From the NCBI GenBank assembly GCA_017619495.1, contig JAFZSF010000024.1, forward strand, positions 1-33,739: 33,739 bases of DNA, written 5' to 3'. Positions within the stretch are counted from its first letter, which is position 1. Each line of letters opens with the position of its first letter. This document shows positions 7,662 to 16,796 of the stretch, in pieces. Source of the stretch: Clostridia bacterium (GTDB lineage: Bacteria; Bacillota; Clostridia; Christensenellales; UBA1242). The translations under genes and the position numbers were made by a program. The notes beneath the pieces are model-generated. The model saw nothing but the letters and a program-made list of their open reading frames with translations, searched no databases and had not been told where the DNA came from.

Positions 7662-9506
7662 TTAACATTCATTGTTCTTCTTTATAAAATTATAGATTTT
7701 ATCTACTAGATCCATAGCATCCTTTGATAACATATCATACTCAGTTGTTTCATTAATAACCGCATTACAAAATGAGAGTTTGTTTTTTATCGTTCCACTT
7801 TCTGCTTTGTATTTACATGTCAAATCATCATCCTTAAATAAGTCAGAAATATATTGACCAAGTCCTATGTTTCTAAATTCAATCTCTTCCTCAGAAAATT
7901 TTTTCTCAATTAGTTCTTTTTTATCTTTGTTTTGTTCAATTAAAACATTTTTCAAAACATCTTTACTTACTAAATTTTCTATTTCCGTAACTTCTAAATT
8001 ACAATAGTTGTCACCTAAACAATTACTAAATTCTTCTTTTCTTTTTTTTCTAGTTACTTGTTTATCTGTTAAATTATCATTATCAGTCACCAAGAAAATT
8101 TTATTATTTATGTAGTCAACTTTAATTTGATCATTGTTTTGATCTTTTGAAAAATTCAAGTGAACAACATTTGCACCACCGTATTCAATAAAAGTATAGT
8201 CAATTCCTTCTCTAAAACATTTAAAACCACTATTTTTTTTGTTTTTTTCATTAAAAAGATTAAGATAATGTTTTAAATATAACCTATCGGTTATTCCTTC
8301 AACCCATATACTGCAATTTGAAAGAAAAACACTAGAGTTTCTTACGCCTAATTCATTAAGTAGCGATACATCACCGTTGTTGCATTGTTCTATTAAGAAG
8401 TGGGAATCTGAATTTTTATTTACTTTTTTAAACTTAAAAATGGACATATTCATATTTGCATCCGCTGAAATATCCAGTATTGCATTAGAATGTGTTGTTA
8501 TAAAATATTGATGATTTTTAAATTCATCCGAATTAAGAACTTCAATAAACTTTCGTAAAATACCAGGATGCATATACATTTCTGGTTCTTCAATAAAAAA
8601 CAACTGATTATCTAAGTCTTTCTTCGTGTAGAGATAAAACAAAATAGTTATTAATTGTTGAATGCCATCTCCTAAATCAAAAATTTTTCTTTCTTCATCT
8701 CCTATTTTAACCAATAGGACTTTTTCTTCTTCAAACGGAGTTATTTGTATAGACTCAACTTGCGGAAAAAAATTCTTCTTTATAAAATTCTGGAAATGTT
8801 CAATTTGTTTTCTGTCTTTGTCATTTCCTAAATATAATTGTTTAATTTCACTATAAAGCATTCCGCCTGTTAACACATTCTCTTGAATACTTTCTTTACC
8901 TACAAAATATTCATCAGAAATAATTTTATTATATATATCAAGTTTCTCTAATCCACTCGTTTCTAGTTCTAACAAACTAATAAAATGGTTAATAGAATCT
9001 TTACTCTGGAAAACACTAGATTTTTCACCAAGAAATTTCCTTAATTTATTTACTATAACCGTCTTATAATCTTTGATTCCCCTTATAACTGGGAAATAAT
9101 ATTTATATCCTTCAGTAATACACTTAGCATCCTTGGTAAGTGTATTTCGAAATCCACTCATCATATGAAAAGTTGCATCATCGCATGCTTTTTCATAAAC
9201 ATCTATAAATTCTGCAACATCTATTTTGCTACGTTTAACCCAAATATGATCTCTCAAACAAGTATCTGCCCTTTTTATCAATTCAATTAATTGTTCATTA
9301 TTCTTTCCATAAAATTTATCAGAAAAAAGTTTTCTTAAAAATCTACTCTTACCCGAATTGTTTTCGCCAATAAAAACATTTATTTTAGATAAATTGCCGA
9401 AAGAAATTTGTGATTCTTTTCCGCCATAAACAAAAGAATAATTCTTATCTAAGGCCTCTATTTTATCGGTTGAATAATCTTGTAATTTATAGATTATTTT
9501 AAACAT
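7662..9506 (-). CDS. OLD-family ATP-dependent nuclease (AAA ATPase plus TOPRIM)
   Basis: The protein is 614 aa. Residues 1-350 form an ABC/SMC-like ATPase: Walker A GENNSGKS (47-54), a signature-like DLGDGIQQL (278-286), Walker B LFFIEEPEMYMHP (302-314) and the H-loop TTHSN (337-341). From about 395 a TOPRIM domain follows, with the metal-binding Glu in WVEGITDRLYL (401-411) and a DND triad (475-477). OLD nucleases act in phage defence, alone (class 1) or with a UvrD-like helicase (class 2, GajA/GajB of Gabija). No helicase gene is adjacent, so this looks like class 1. ATG at 9506 follows a strong AAGGAGATGT site. Monocistronic on the minus strand. Confidence 0.85.
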   Translation of the reverse strand: MFKIIYKLQDYSTDKIEALDKNYSFVYGGKESQISFGNLSKINVFIGENNSGKSRFLRKLFSDKFYGKNNEQLIELIKRADTCLRDHIWVKRSKIDVAEFIDVYEKACDDATFHMMSGFRNTLTKDAKCITEGYKYYFPVIRGIKDYKTVIVNKLRKFLGEKSSVFQSKDSINHFISLLELETSGLEKLDIYNKIISDEYFVGKESIQENVLTGGMLYSEIKQLYLGNDKDRKQIEHFQNFIKKNFFPQVESIQITPFEEEKVLLVKIGDEERKIFDLGDGIQQLITILFYLYTKKDLDNQLFFIEEPEMYMHPGILRKFIEVLNSDEFKNHQYFITTHSNAILDISADANMNMSIFKFKKVNKNSDSHFLIEQCNNGDVSLLNELGVRNSSVFLSNCSIWVEGITDRLYLKHYLNLFNEKNKKNSGFKCFREGIDYTFIEYGGANVVHLNFSKDQNNDQIKVDYINNKIFLVTDNDNLTDKQVTRKKRKEEFSNCLGDNYCNLEVTEIENLVSKDVLKNVLIEQNKDKKELIEKKFSEEEIEFRNIGLGQYISDLFKDDDLTCKYKAESGTIKNKLSFCNAVINETTEYDMLSKDAMDLVDKIYNFIKKNNEC

Positions 9507-9730
9507 ACATCTCCTTGTCTTTTGATAGTTTTATAAAATATAATAACACATATATAACATAAATAAAATTATTTAAACATGGATACATATTTTATCACAA
9601 AGATAATTGTCTAAAACATCCCTCGACATCAGGTATATATTATCTTTCCCTATATTTATAGATAATTAATAACTCGTATATTTTTTATTCATGACAGATT
9701 ATGAACTATATTTCATTGTTAATAATTTAA

Positions 9731-10123
9731 TTAAATTCGGAATGTTCTTGGTGCAGCTGTAAATGAGCAAAAAGTAGCCGTTGCATTTTCAAAATATAAA
9801 ACTGCTGTATTTCCATCATCTTCGTTATACATGCCACGAAGGTTTGGATAAGCATCCAGCATTGACTTTCTCGCTTCTCGTCTATCATCGTGAATCAATT
9901 TTCCAGAAAGCCTAATCCATACTCCATCTGTAAAGCCACTGATTTCTACATTTGGGTTAGCCATAATTTGCTTAAACACATCTTTGCTCTTCCCTGTTTG
10001 AATATAAAGTTTATTTTCAAATATATGAGCAGTTCCAAAAGGACGAACTCTTGGTTGATCTCCATCTACAGTAGCAAGATAATAAACTCCACATTTCTTT
10101 AAAAATTCATATACTTCTTTCAC
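9731..10123 (-). CDS. pyridoxamine 5'-phosphate oxidase-like flavin-binding protein
   Basis: A small split-barrel protein of about 130 aa. The motifs YYLATVDGDQPRVRPFG near the N-terminus, KSKDVFKQIMANPNVEI, WIRLSGKL and the end FCSFTAAPRTFRI are those of the PPOX/general-stress and nitroimidazole-resistance (NimA-like) families, which bind FMN, F420 or haem. An in-frame GTG at 10132 overlaps the AGGAG site itself; the GTG at 10123 has eight bases of spacing and is the better start. It stands alone between the OLD gene and the GIY-YIG gene. The precise substrate is unknown. Confidence 0.85.
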   Translation of the reverse strand: MKEVYEFLKKCGVYYLATVDGDQPRVRPFGTAHIFENKLYIQTGKSKDVFKQIMANPNVEISGFTDGVWIRLSGKLIHDDRREARKSMLDAYPNLRGMYNEDDGNTAVLYFENATATFCSFTAAPRTFRI

Positions 10124-10235
10124 AAATTTCACTCCTGTTTAAGGTTAAATTAAAAACCAGTATTTTACAATATGTTTTAATTTATCATAAATTAAGCACA
10201 CACACCAGCTTCTCGATATTGTTTTAGTTTAAAAA

Positions 10236-10763
10236 TTAATCGCTTAAATTAGCCAGTGGACGTTTATCATTGTGTTCATTTTTGAATTTTTGTATTTCAT
10301 CATATTCCCAATCTTTTGCTGTTGAATATTCTTTATTCAAAGACAATGGGTACCAAGTGATATATAAATATTCCATATAATTTTGGACAGCAAAAATATT
10401 TATTCCTCCATCATGTCCTTGGCTTCCTAATGCCATACGTAAAAACTTTTTTATACGAACATACAAATTATCAGATTTCCCAATATAAAGAATATTATCT
10501 TTTATCGTTTTAAATTTTTCTTCTAATACCTCTACCGATTCAACTGTTTTTGTGTTTATCTTTCCTTTTTTTAGTCTTGGTGGACGAAATTCTAATCCAT
10601 TAATAGTTTTTGCTTCTCCGAATTTAATTGTATTTCTATCTTCTTCTCTTATAAATACTTTATAAATTCCCGGGCAACTTGGAATCATAGATTTAATTCT
10701 GTTATAATGTCTGTTATTAATTAAATTAATTATTTCACCAATTTTAATTCCATTTAAATTCAT
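10236..10763 (-). CDS. GIY-YIG nuclease-like protein, copy 1
   Basis: The protein is 175 aa. It has GIY at residues 32-34 (CPGIYKVF) and YIG at about 97-99 (ILYIGKSDNLYVRIKKF), with the Arg of the following helix, then a GHDGG loop, WEYDEIQKFK (candidate catalytic Glu) and a terminal KRPLANLSD. These are the landmarks of the GIY-YIG fold, a single-strand DNA cleavage domain found in UvrC, homing and restriction enzymes. A second copy lies at 22175-22699 and shares the whole layout, including IKFGEAKT/IKFGAAKT, GG-NIFAVQ/GG-DIFAVQ and KRPLAN/QRPLAN. It is the last gene after the type I RM operon, 79 bp after a HEPN-motif gene. GGAGA ribosome site. A defence role is inferred from context. Confidence 0.75.
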   Translation of the reverse strand: MNLNGIKIGEIINLINNRHYNRIKSMIPSCPGIYKVFIREEDRNTIKFGEAKTINGLEFRPPRLKKGKINTKTVESVEVLEEKFKTIKDNILYIGKSDNLYVRIKKFLRMALGSQGHDGGINIFAVQNYMEYLYITWYPLSLNKEYSTAKDWEYDEIQKFKNEHNDKRPLANLSD

Positions 10764-10842
10764 AAATAAAATTCTCCACGGTACAACATTAGTATGTTTT
10801 TATATTCTTGTCAAAACTCCCAATTAATATTTCTTTATATAC

Positions 10843-11826
10843 TTAGTTAAATATTTCTAATCTGAGAGTTAAAACTAAAATATGCAACATAATTGTTGTA
10901 ATTGGGAAGTCAGATGGTTCATAAAGTTTATTTGTATTACAATGCATAATATCGTTTCTTAAATTTAGTCCTATATCCATATCACTATCGAATAATTTCT
11001 TTAGAAAATCTCGTATGGTATTATCTATATTTCCCCTGGCAAAATAATTATTAAATAACGAATTTAAAGTTGGCGGTGTCTTATCAATCAACTGCAGTAA
11101 ATCATTTCTTGCTCTAGAGTTTAGATTTAATAAATCTGAATTTTGAAAGAAAATATCAACTAATTCTTTTTCAAAATCATCAATATCTTTAAAAGCCTCT
11201 GGTGTTTCTTCTTTAATGAAAACTTGAATACCAGCATTCCAAACAACTTCTTTTTGGGGTTCTAATTTAATCTTTCCATTCAATTGTTGAATAAAATCTT
11301 TAAAAACTTTATTAATTAAATTATTACAAATTGCTCTTTCAATTATACTAATAATCAACATAGTTGTTCCATAAGTTGGAGTATTATACTGTGGGTAATT
11401 AACGTTAAAAATTAATGCTTTTTTAAATTCACGTTCAATTTCCTTTATTCTCCCCTTTAGATCCATAACCTCAATTTCTTTATCTTCAATATTAAAAATG
11501 TTTTTATCTTTATTCTTAATATAATCATTGTATGATCGAATTAAAGCACCGCCATAAGAAATAAACAATGGGAAAAATATAATAGCTCTTTTATTTCTTT
11601 CTTTATAGTTACTTTCATTAATGTAAATATCCCTTTCTGGGAATGAACTATTCTTTTCTTCGTTTTTTATATCATTTAATAATTCACTCAAAACTTTAAT
11701 ATTATTTTTTCTATCAAACAAATTATCTTTTAATAAATTATAAAAGTAAAACTGTCTTTTCATCAACAAGACACTATCTTCTTTTGATAACTGATAATAA
11801 TTATTATTGTCTTTGTAAAACTTCAT
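10843..11826 (-). CDS. helical protein with a C-terminal HEPN-type RNxxxH motif
   Basis: The protein is 327 aa and mostly alpha-helical. I do not recognise a named family for the first 270 residues. Near the end it has NLRNDIMHCN (288-297): Arg290-Asn-x3-His295 matches the Rx4-6H active site of HEPN RNases, as in toxin HEPN, Abi and DUF4209-like proteins. Such enzymes cut RNA, often in abortive infection. The gene begins 16 bp after hsdR on the same strand and is followed 79 bp later by the GIY-YIG gene, so it is probably the penultimate gene of the RM operon. No signal peptide or membrane segment. The HEPN call rests on the motif and helical context and needs a profile search. Confidence 0.6.
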   Translation of the reverse strand: MKFYKDNNNYYQLSKEDSVLLMKRQFYFYNLLKDNLFDRKNNIKVLSELLNDIKNEEKNSSFPERDIYINESNYKERNKRAIIFFPLFISYGGALIRSYNDYIKNKDKNIFNIEDKEIEVMDLKGRIKEIEREFKKALIFNVNYPQYNTPTYGTTMLIISIIERAICNNLINKVFKDFIQQLNGKIKLEPQKEVVWNAGIQVFIKEETPEAFKDIDDFEKELVDIFFQNSDLLNLNSRARNDLLQLIDKTPPTLNSLFNNYFARGNIDNTIRDFLKKLFDSDMDIGLNLRNDIMHCNTNKLYEPSDFPITTIMLHILVLTLRLEIFN

Positions 11827-11842
11827 ATTTTATACCTAAAGA

Positions 11843-14800
11843 TTAATTGCAGATTCCAAAGAATTTTTCGAAAAATTCCAATAAGCGTTTAAGAATCGAC
11901 TTTTTCTTTTCTTCCCTGTTGTTCCCACCGAACATAGACATCGCTGGCATAAGTTGATCAACATCTGTTCCAGTTGTTTTCATTGAACCATCTCTAAATG
12001 AATATTCAATGAAGCGTCTTGTTTCAGCATCTTTCAACCCTTCTTGTGCAATAATTTGAGCAAGTTCTTTTTCTTTTTCGGCAACAATAAACCTACGCCA
12101 TTCAATCATAACATCATCGACTTCGTTAATTCCAGCAATGAAGTTTTCAATCAATTTCTTTTTACTACGAAGTTCCAAACTAGATTCGACTGCTTTGTTA
12201 ATCGAAATAAGCACTTCTTTATCTTCACAATGACTGTCGTGATATTTCTTAACTAAGAGTAAGATATAATCAATATTGATTTCAATTTGTTTTACCAGTT
12301 CAATTTCAAAAACAACATCGTCTGTAATGTCTTCTTTAGTTCCAGTTTCTCTTATGCGTTTCCATTCCTCATACAAATCATTATATCGACCTTGATAATC
12401 TTGCATTTCTCGTTCAGATAAAAGTTCATTACCTGGGAATTCATCGAACGAAGCTAAGATATTTCTTACACGAAGAATTTGACCAAATAAACCAATGAAA
12501 TCTTTTTGAGCTTGTTCTCCATAAATTTGTGCTTCAGACAAGGGATATTTGCTTTGCAGTTCATTGATTAAATCCATATAACCTGGTCTGCGAACTCCCT
12601 TATCATCTTCATAACCATAGAAATATTCTTTGTAAGTTTTCATTAAGCAAATACTGCTTGCCTCTTTATCACCAAACAATGAAACAGCATCATCAACTCG
12701 CTTTTGTAAATTTCTAAAGCAAACAATATTACCGAATGTTTTAATTGAATTCAAAATACGGTTAGTCCTCGAGAATGCTTGCAACAAACCGTGTTGTTTA
12801 AGATTTTTATCAACCCATAAAGTATTAAGTGTTGTAGCATCAAAACCAGTCAAAAACATATTAACGACAATCAAAAGATCCAAATCCTTATTCTTCATAC
12901 GCAAAGAAACATCTTTGTAATAGTTTTGGAACTTATCACTTGATGTATCGTAATTAGTATTGAACATTGCATTATAATCTTTAATAGCACCATCCAAGAA
13001 ATCCCTTGAAGCCTGATCTAGATTTGTTGTGCTTTCTGGATTTTCTTCTTCAATGATACCATCACACTCTTCTTCGTTGGCTCCAAAACTAAAAATTGTT
13101 GCAATCTTTAATTTCTTGGATGGATTTTCACTCATTTGTTTTTTGAATTCGTTGTAGTATTTTTTAGCAGCTTCAATAGATGCAACACAGAAGATCGAAT
13201 TAAACCCGTTAACATACATTGCTTGTTTAACTTCATTAACCTTTCCTTTAGCACTCGCAACTTCTGCAATATTCAAAAGAGAATTAAATGAATAGTTTCT
13301 TTCGTTACGATATGTCATTCGATTAAAATTATCCAAAATATAACTGACAACTTCTTTAATTCTCTTGGGTGCCAAATACGCTTTTTCACGGTCAATATCA
13401 TTAACCTGCTTATCTTCAATATCTGGATCATTGTTCATTGTTTTAACGTAGTCAACTTTGAATGGTAAAACATTCTTATCATTGATAGCATCTACGATTG
13501 TATAGGTATGTAACTTATCTCCGAATGCCTGTTCAGTTGTTCTTAGATTGAAATGATTTCCATTATTTGCATTAACGGCAAAAATTGGCGTTCCTGTAAA
13601 TCCAAAGATATGGTAATTCTTAAATGACTTTGTAATTGCAATATGCATATCGCCAAATTGACTTCTGTGGCATTCATCGAAGATGATGACCATATGTTTA
13701 TCATAAACTGGATGGTCTTTGTATTTTGAAATGAAACGGTCAAGTTTTTGAATTGTCGTAATAATAATTCTACAATCAGGATTTTCTAATTGCTTTTTCA
13801 AAATTGATGTCGATGTATTACTATTTGCAGCACCCTTCTCGAACTTATCGTATTCCTTCATTGTTTGATAGTCCAAATCCTTCCTATCAACAACAAACAA
13901 CACTTTATCGATATAATTCAATTTGGTGGCCAATTGTGCCGTTTTAAACGATGTTAAAGTCTTACCACTTCCTGTTGTATGCCAAATATAACCACCTGCT
14001 TTAACACTTCCATAAGTCTTATAATTATTCGAGATTTCAATACGATTAATAATTCTTTCGGTTGCAACAATCTGATAAGGACGCATCACCAACAACATAT
14101 TTTCCGAAGTGAAAACGCAATATTTGGTTAAAATATTTAACAATGTGTGTTTTGAAAAAAATGTCTTTGTGAAGTCAACCAAATCAGGAATAATTTTGTT
14201 ACTGCCATCAGCCCAAAAAGAAGTAAATTCAAAACTGTTACTGGTTTTGGTTTTTCTACTTTGATTTTTTGCAAACTCTTTAATATGGTTTTCTCGGGTT
14301 GTATTTGAATAATATTTTGTATTTGTTCCATTTGAGATAACAAAGATTTGCACATATTTAAACAAGCCATTCGATGCCCAAAAACTATCTCTCTGATATC
14401 TTTCAATTTGATTAAATGCTTCACGAATCGCTACACCACGCCGCTTTAATTCGATATGAACCAAAGGCAAACCATTAACTAAAACAGTTACATCATATCT
14501 GTTATCATACTTTCCATTGTTCTCAACATACTGGTTAATAACTTGCAACTTGTTATTGTGAATATCAGTTTTATCAATTAATTTTATATTCTTAATGGTT
14601 CCATCATCTCTATGTAAAATCTGAACATAATCTTCTTGAATTTTTCTTGTCTTATCGACGATATCCTCATTCTTCCCTACTATGCACGTAGAAAAGAATT
14701 GTTCCCATTCACTATCCGAAAATCTGTACTTATTTAAGTCTTCCAACTTAATACGCAAATTTTTAATCAAATCTTCTTCTGTGTGTATGTTTAAATATTC

Positions 14801-14944
14801 ATAACTTTGAGTTTCTAAAAGTTTAATAAATTCTTTTTCAAGTTCTGCCTCACTCTGATAAGCATCCGACCTTTTACCAACTGACTTATACTCAGCCATA
14901 ACTGTGCAATCATTCGTTTGTGCTACTATGTTGTAAAATGCCAT
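11843..14944 (-). CDS. hsdR: type I restriction enzyme, R subunit
   Basis: The protein is 1033 aa, full length for the EcoR124-like class. The N-terminal PD-(D/E)xK nuclease is visible as Asp151 (YDVTVLVNG) and Glu165-x-Lys167 (HIELKRRG). The SF2 translocase follows: Walker A TTGSGKT (323-329), DECH (423-426) and GFTGTPIF (about 445). The C-terminal helical region binds the methylase core. HsdR translocates DNA with ATP and cleaves unmethylated DNA with HsdM and HsdS. ATG at 14944 has an AAGGAG site. It lies 12 bp after the membrane-protein gene and 16 bp before the HEPN-motif gene, so the operon continues through it. Confidence 0.95.
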   Translation of the reverse strand: MAFYNIVAQTNDCTVMAEYKSVGKRSDAYQSEAELEKEFIKLLETQSYEYLNIHTEEDLIKNLRIKLEDLNKYRFSDSEWEQFFSTCIVGKNEDIVDKTRKIQEDYVQILHRDDGTIKNIKLIDKTDIHNNKLQVINQYVENNGKYDNRYDVTVLVNGLPLVHIELKRRGVAIREAFNQIERYQRDSFWASNGLFKYVQIFVISNGTNTKYYSNTTRENHIKEFAKNQSRKTKTSNSFEFTSFWADGSNKIIPDLVDFTKTFFSKHTLLNILTKYCVFTSENMLLVMRPYQIVATERIINRIEISNNYKTYGSVKAGGYIWHTTGSGKTLTSFKTAQLATKLNYIDKVLFVVDRKDLDYQTMKEYDKFEKGAANSNTSTSILKKQLENPDCRIIITTIQKLDRFISKYKDHPVYDKHMVIIFDECHRSQFGDMHIAITKSFKNYHIFGFTGTPIFAVNANNGNHFNLRTTEQAFGDKLHTYTIVDAINDKNVLPFKVDYVKTMNNDPDIEDKQVNDIDREKAYLAPKRIKEVVSYILDNFNRMTYRNERNYSFNSLLNIAEVASAKGKVNEVKQAMYVNGFNSIFCVASIEAAKKYYNEFKKQMSENPSKKLKIATIFSFGANEEECDGIIEEENPESTTNLDQASRDFLDGAIKDYNAMFNTNYDTSSDKFQNYYKDVSLRMKNKDLDLLIVVNMFLTGFDATTLNTLWVDKNLKQHGLLQAFSRTNRILNSIKTFGNIVCFRNLQKRVDDAVSLFGDKEASSICLMKTYKEYFYGYEDDKGVRRPGYMDLINELQSKYPLSEAQIYGEQAQKDFIGLFGQILRVRNILASFDEFPGNELLSEREMQDYQGRYNDLYEEWKRIRETGTKEDITDDVVFEIELVKQIEINIDYILLLVKKYHDSHCEDKEVLISINKAVESSLELRSKKKLIENFIAGINEVDDVMIEWRRFIVAEKEKELAQIIAQEGLKDAETRRFIEYSFRDGSMKTTGTDVDQLMPAMSMFGGNNREEKKKSILKRLLEFFEKFFGICN

Positions 14945-14956
14945 TCTGTTAACTCC

Positions 14957-15313
14957 TTATTTCACTATTACGATAACAATCGATATCAAAGCAATTATAA
15001 CAGATAATAAAGTTATCATAAAATTTTTATCCTTAGTTCTCTCGATGTCAATAGCCAATATTCTAAAAACCCTTGAAATTAAAATGCCACAAAAAGCACC
15101 GCAAACATATAATACGTCAACCCACCACTCAACAATTTTAAGCGAACTAAAAATAAATTGTGCTGGAATATATACCAGAAGCAATAATGAACAAATCAAC
15201 AAAACCCATTCAAAAGTTTTATATATAAACTTTATTAACCCTTTAAATATAGTTTCATTAGCACCTTGGGTATTAAGATATTTTCTAGGACTCCAAAGCA
15301 TTTTTAAAATCAT
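14957..15313 (-). CDS. small membrane protein between hsdS and hsdR (3' part of an amber-split gene)
   Basis: From the ATG at 15313 the protein is 118 aa. It has three predicted membrane segments: WVLLICSLLLLVYIPAQFIF, WWVDVLYVCGAFCGILI and FMITLLSVIIALISIVIVIV, with short charged loops. I do not recognise the family. The same reading frame continues upstream through KKKEIESKEYYKKETNEK and reaches a TAG at 15380-15382, beyond which the 31-codon frame starting at 15475 continues in phase. So this is either a gene restarted at 15313, or the tail of a 172-codon gene broken by one amber codon. No good ribosome site precedes 15313. Its position in the RM operon suggests a defence accessory role, unproven. 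Confidence 0.6.
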   Translation of the reverse strand: MILKMLWSPRKYLNTQGANETIFKGLIKFIYKTFEWVLLICSLLLLVYIPAQFIFSSLKIVEWWVDVLYVCGAFCGILISRVFRILAIDIERTKDKNFMITLLSVIIALISIVIVIVK

Positions 15314-15379
15314 ACCAAAACCAAGTTTTTCATTTGTTTCTTTTTTATAATATTCTTTACTTTCAATCTCTTTCTTCTT

Positions 15380-15475
15380 CTAGTCATATTTAATCAAAGC
15401 ATCAACGATTGAATCCGTTAAAACTTCTTTATCTATTTTGGCAGAACTTGTTTTTTTCTTTGGTTTTTCGTCCAT
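15380..15475 (-). CDS. 31-codon frame overlapping the hsdS stop (5' part of an amber-split gene)
   Basis: ATG at 15475 overlaps the hsdS stop as TAATG, so translation is probably coupled. The peptide is [20 protein letters not shown] followed by DSIVDALIKYD and TAG. It is in the same frame as the membrane protein at 14957-15313. Together they would give a protein with a basic tail, a short helix and three membrane segments. The amber codon is the only interruption. Confidence 0.5.
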   Translation of the reverse strand: MDEKPKKKTSSAKIDKEVLTDSIVDALIKYD

Positions 15476-16119
15476 TACTTTTTCTCCTTAAAGGTTAATA
15501 ATTTATTGCGATAATATTCATATTGCTGCTTTCTAGCGGTGAGTTCAGCGGTGAGTTCAGCGGTGAGTTCAGCGGTGAGTTCAGCAAAGTTATCAAGGAT
15601 ACTAGTAATTTCCTTCTGAACTGTCAATGGCGGAACGGGAATTTTTATATTAAGCATTTTCTTATAATCTAAATGATTTATAGTTGTTCCTTTAACACAC
15701 TTCATTTTTAATTTTTCAAACCAAGAACTATTTAATAAATGAACCAAGTAACCGTCATTTTGTTCGTGTCGTAGAATTAAAGCATCACCACCTAAATAAG
15801 CGGGTTCTTTCAGTCTAAATGCTGATACTTTACCAATTTGTGCTTCTTTTGTGGTGCTAGACAAAGGCAAAACAAGGTCGTGTTCTAATACTTGTGGTGA
15901 ATTTTTTATTTTTTCATTAGCGGTATATGATGCAATTTTTTCTATAAAATTACCATAAGTCGTATATAGTTCACCATATAAAATAATGGGGACATCGCCT
16001 AAACCTTTATCGCCTTTGGAAAGTCCTTGTCCTTTTATGTCTTTACAAATATCTCCAAGTCGTTTGAACTCAACACCATCTGGACAATATTGCTTAATCA
16101 ATTCATCAATTTTGCTCAT
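15475..16119 (-). CDS. hsdS: type I restriction enzyme, half-size S subunit with one TRD
   Basis: At 214 aa this is about half a normal HsdS. It begins like a typical family member ([24 protein letters not shown]), has one target-recognition domain (about residues 16-165), and ends in one conserved helix ([14 protein letters not shown]). Before that helix lie four AELT repeats (179-194). EcoR124I and its variant differ by two versus three TAEL repeats, which lengthen the spacer of the recognised sequence; this is established for that enzyme. Single-TRD S subunits can work as dimers, or the second half may be missing. The start overlaps the upstream gene as ATGA. Confidence 0.9.
   Translation of the reverse strand: MSKIDELIKQYCPDGVEFKRLGDICKDIKGQGLSKGDKGLGDVPIILYGELYTTYGNFIEKIASYTANEKIKNSPQVLEHDLVLPLSSTTKEAQIGKVSAFRLKEPAYLGGDALILRHEQNDGYLVHLLNSSWFEKLKMKCVKGTTINHLDYKKMLNIKIPVPPLTVQKEITSILDNFAELTAELTAELTAELTARKQQYEYYRNKLLTFKEKK
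15535..15582 (-). repeat. four exact 12-bp tandem repeats inside hsdS
   Basis: On the plus strand AGCGGTGAGTTC occurs four times head to tail at 15535, 15547, 15559 and 15571, followed by a partial fifth unit. It codes for the AELT repeats of HsdS. Because the unit is 12 bp, slippage changes the protein by whole four-residue steps without a frameshift, which would alter spacer length and so DNA specificity. Confidence 0.95.
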
Positions 16120-16796
16120 TTTAGTACCTCATAATCCTTCTTCTTTTTTGACTTCAAGAAACCATTTAATTCATATAATTTATCAATATAAATTCTTGCA
16201 ACATTATATAAATCTTCAAATTTGCATCCAACAATTCTAAAATATTTCATATTGTCATCCTTATCCGAATAACAATATAAATTATAATCAGAGGTATCAT
16301 CCCTACCAGAAAATAAACCATCAAACCTTAATTTATAATAATGGGTATTAGGAAAAAGATTTAATGAATTCTTTGGATTTCGAATATCAACACAAATAAA
16401 ATTACCGTCTAACTCATAATTCTCGTGGCGCGTAGTACTTAAAGGATGACCAACCACAAAAGAGCGAATCGCTTTTAGGTATTGCTTTCGTTTTTCAAAT
16501 TCTGTCTCATTAGTAAATACAAAACCAGATTTTATTTTTTCATCAATCAGATTAAATATTTTTTCATATGCTTCGCTAACCCAATCGACTAACGAAATTA
16601 TAAATACAACATCTTTATTGCAAGCATTTTCTAAATTTTCAATTTCTGAATTCAAATCCTGCAATGAATAGTTAATTTTTTGCATATAATCACACATCTT
16701 CATATAATCGTTTTCTTTGTATATCCATTGCTTATATAGACCATCCTTAGCCGTAAAACTACAAATATTGTTTAGGTCTCTAATTTTTTCAAGCAT
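16116..16796 (-). CDS. HEPN-like protein encoded between hsdM and hsdS
   Basis: The start is placed at ATG 16796, which has an AAGGAGATAATA site and overlaps the hsdM stop as ATGCTTGA; the longer frame to 16862 lies inside hsdM. The product is 226 aa. The first 100 residues are helical, followed by [16 protein letters not shown] (103-118). The Arg111-x5-His117 spacing falls within the Rx4-6H pattern of HEPN proteins. The rest ([19 protein letters not shown], then [13 protein letters not shown]) looks like beta strands. I know of no established name. Its overlaps with both neighbours make it an integral gene of the RM operon, possibly an immunity-linked RNase or a partner of HsdS. Confidence 0.7.
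   Translation of the reverse strand: MLEKIRDLNNICSFTAKDGLYKQWIYKENDYMKMCDYMQKINYSLQDLNSEIENLENACNKDVVFIISLVDWVSEAYEKIFNLIDEKIKSGFVFTNETEFEKRKQYLKAIRSFVVGHPLSTTRHENYELDGNFICVDIRNPKNSLNLFPNTHYYKLRFDGLFSGRDDTSDYNLYCYSDKDDNMKYFRIVGCKFEDLYNVARIYIDKLYELNGFLKSKKKKDYEVLK

Noticed and set aside
7662..9506. Complete Gabija system
   Set aside because: Only the OLD-like protein is present; no UvrD-like GajB gene is next to it.
15535..15582. CRISPR-like tandem repeats
   Set aside because: Units are 12 bp, contiguous, without spacers, and code for the HsdS AELT repeats.
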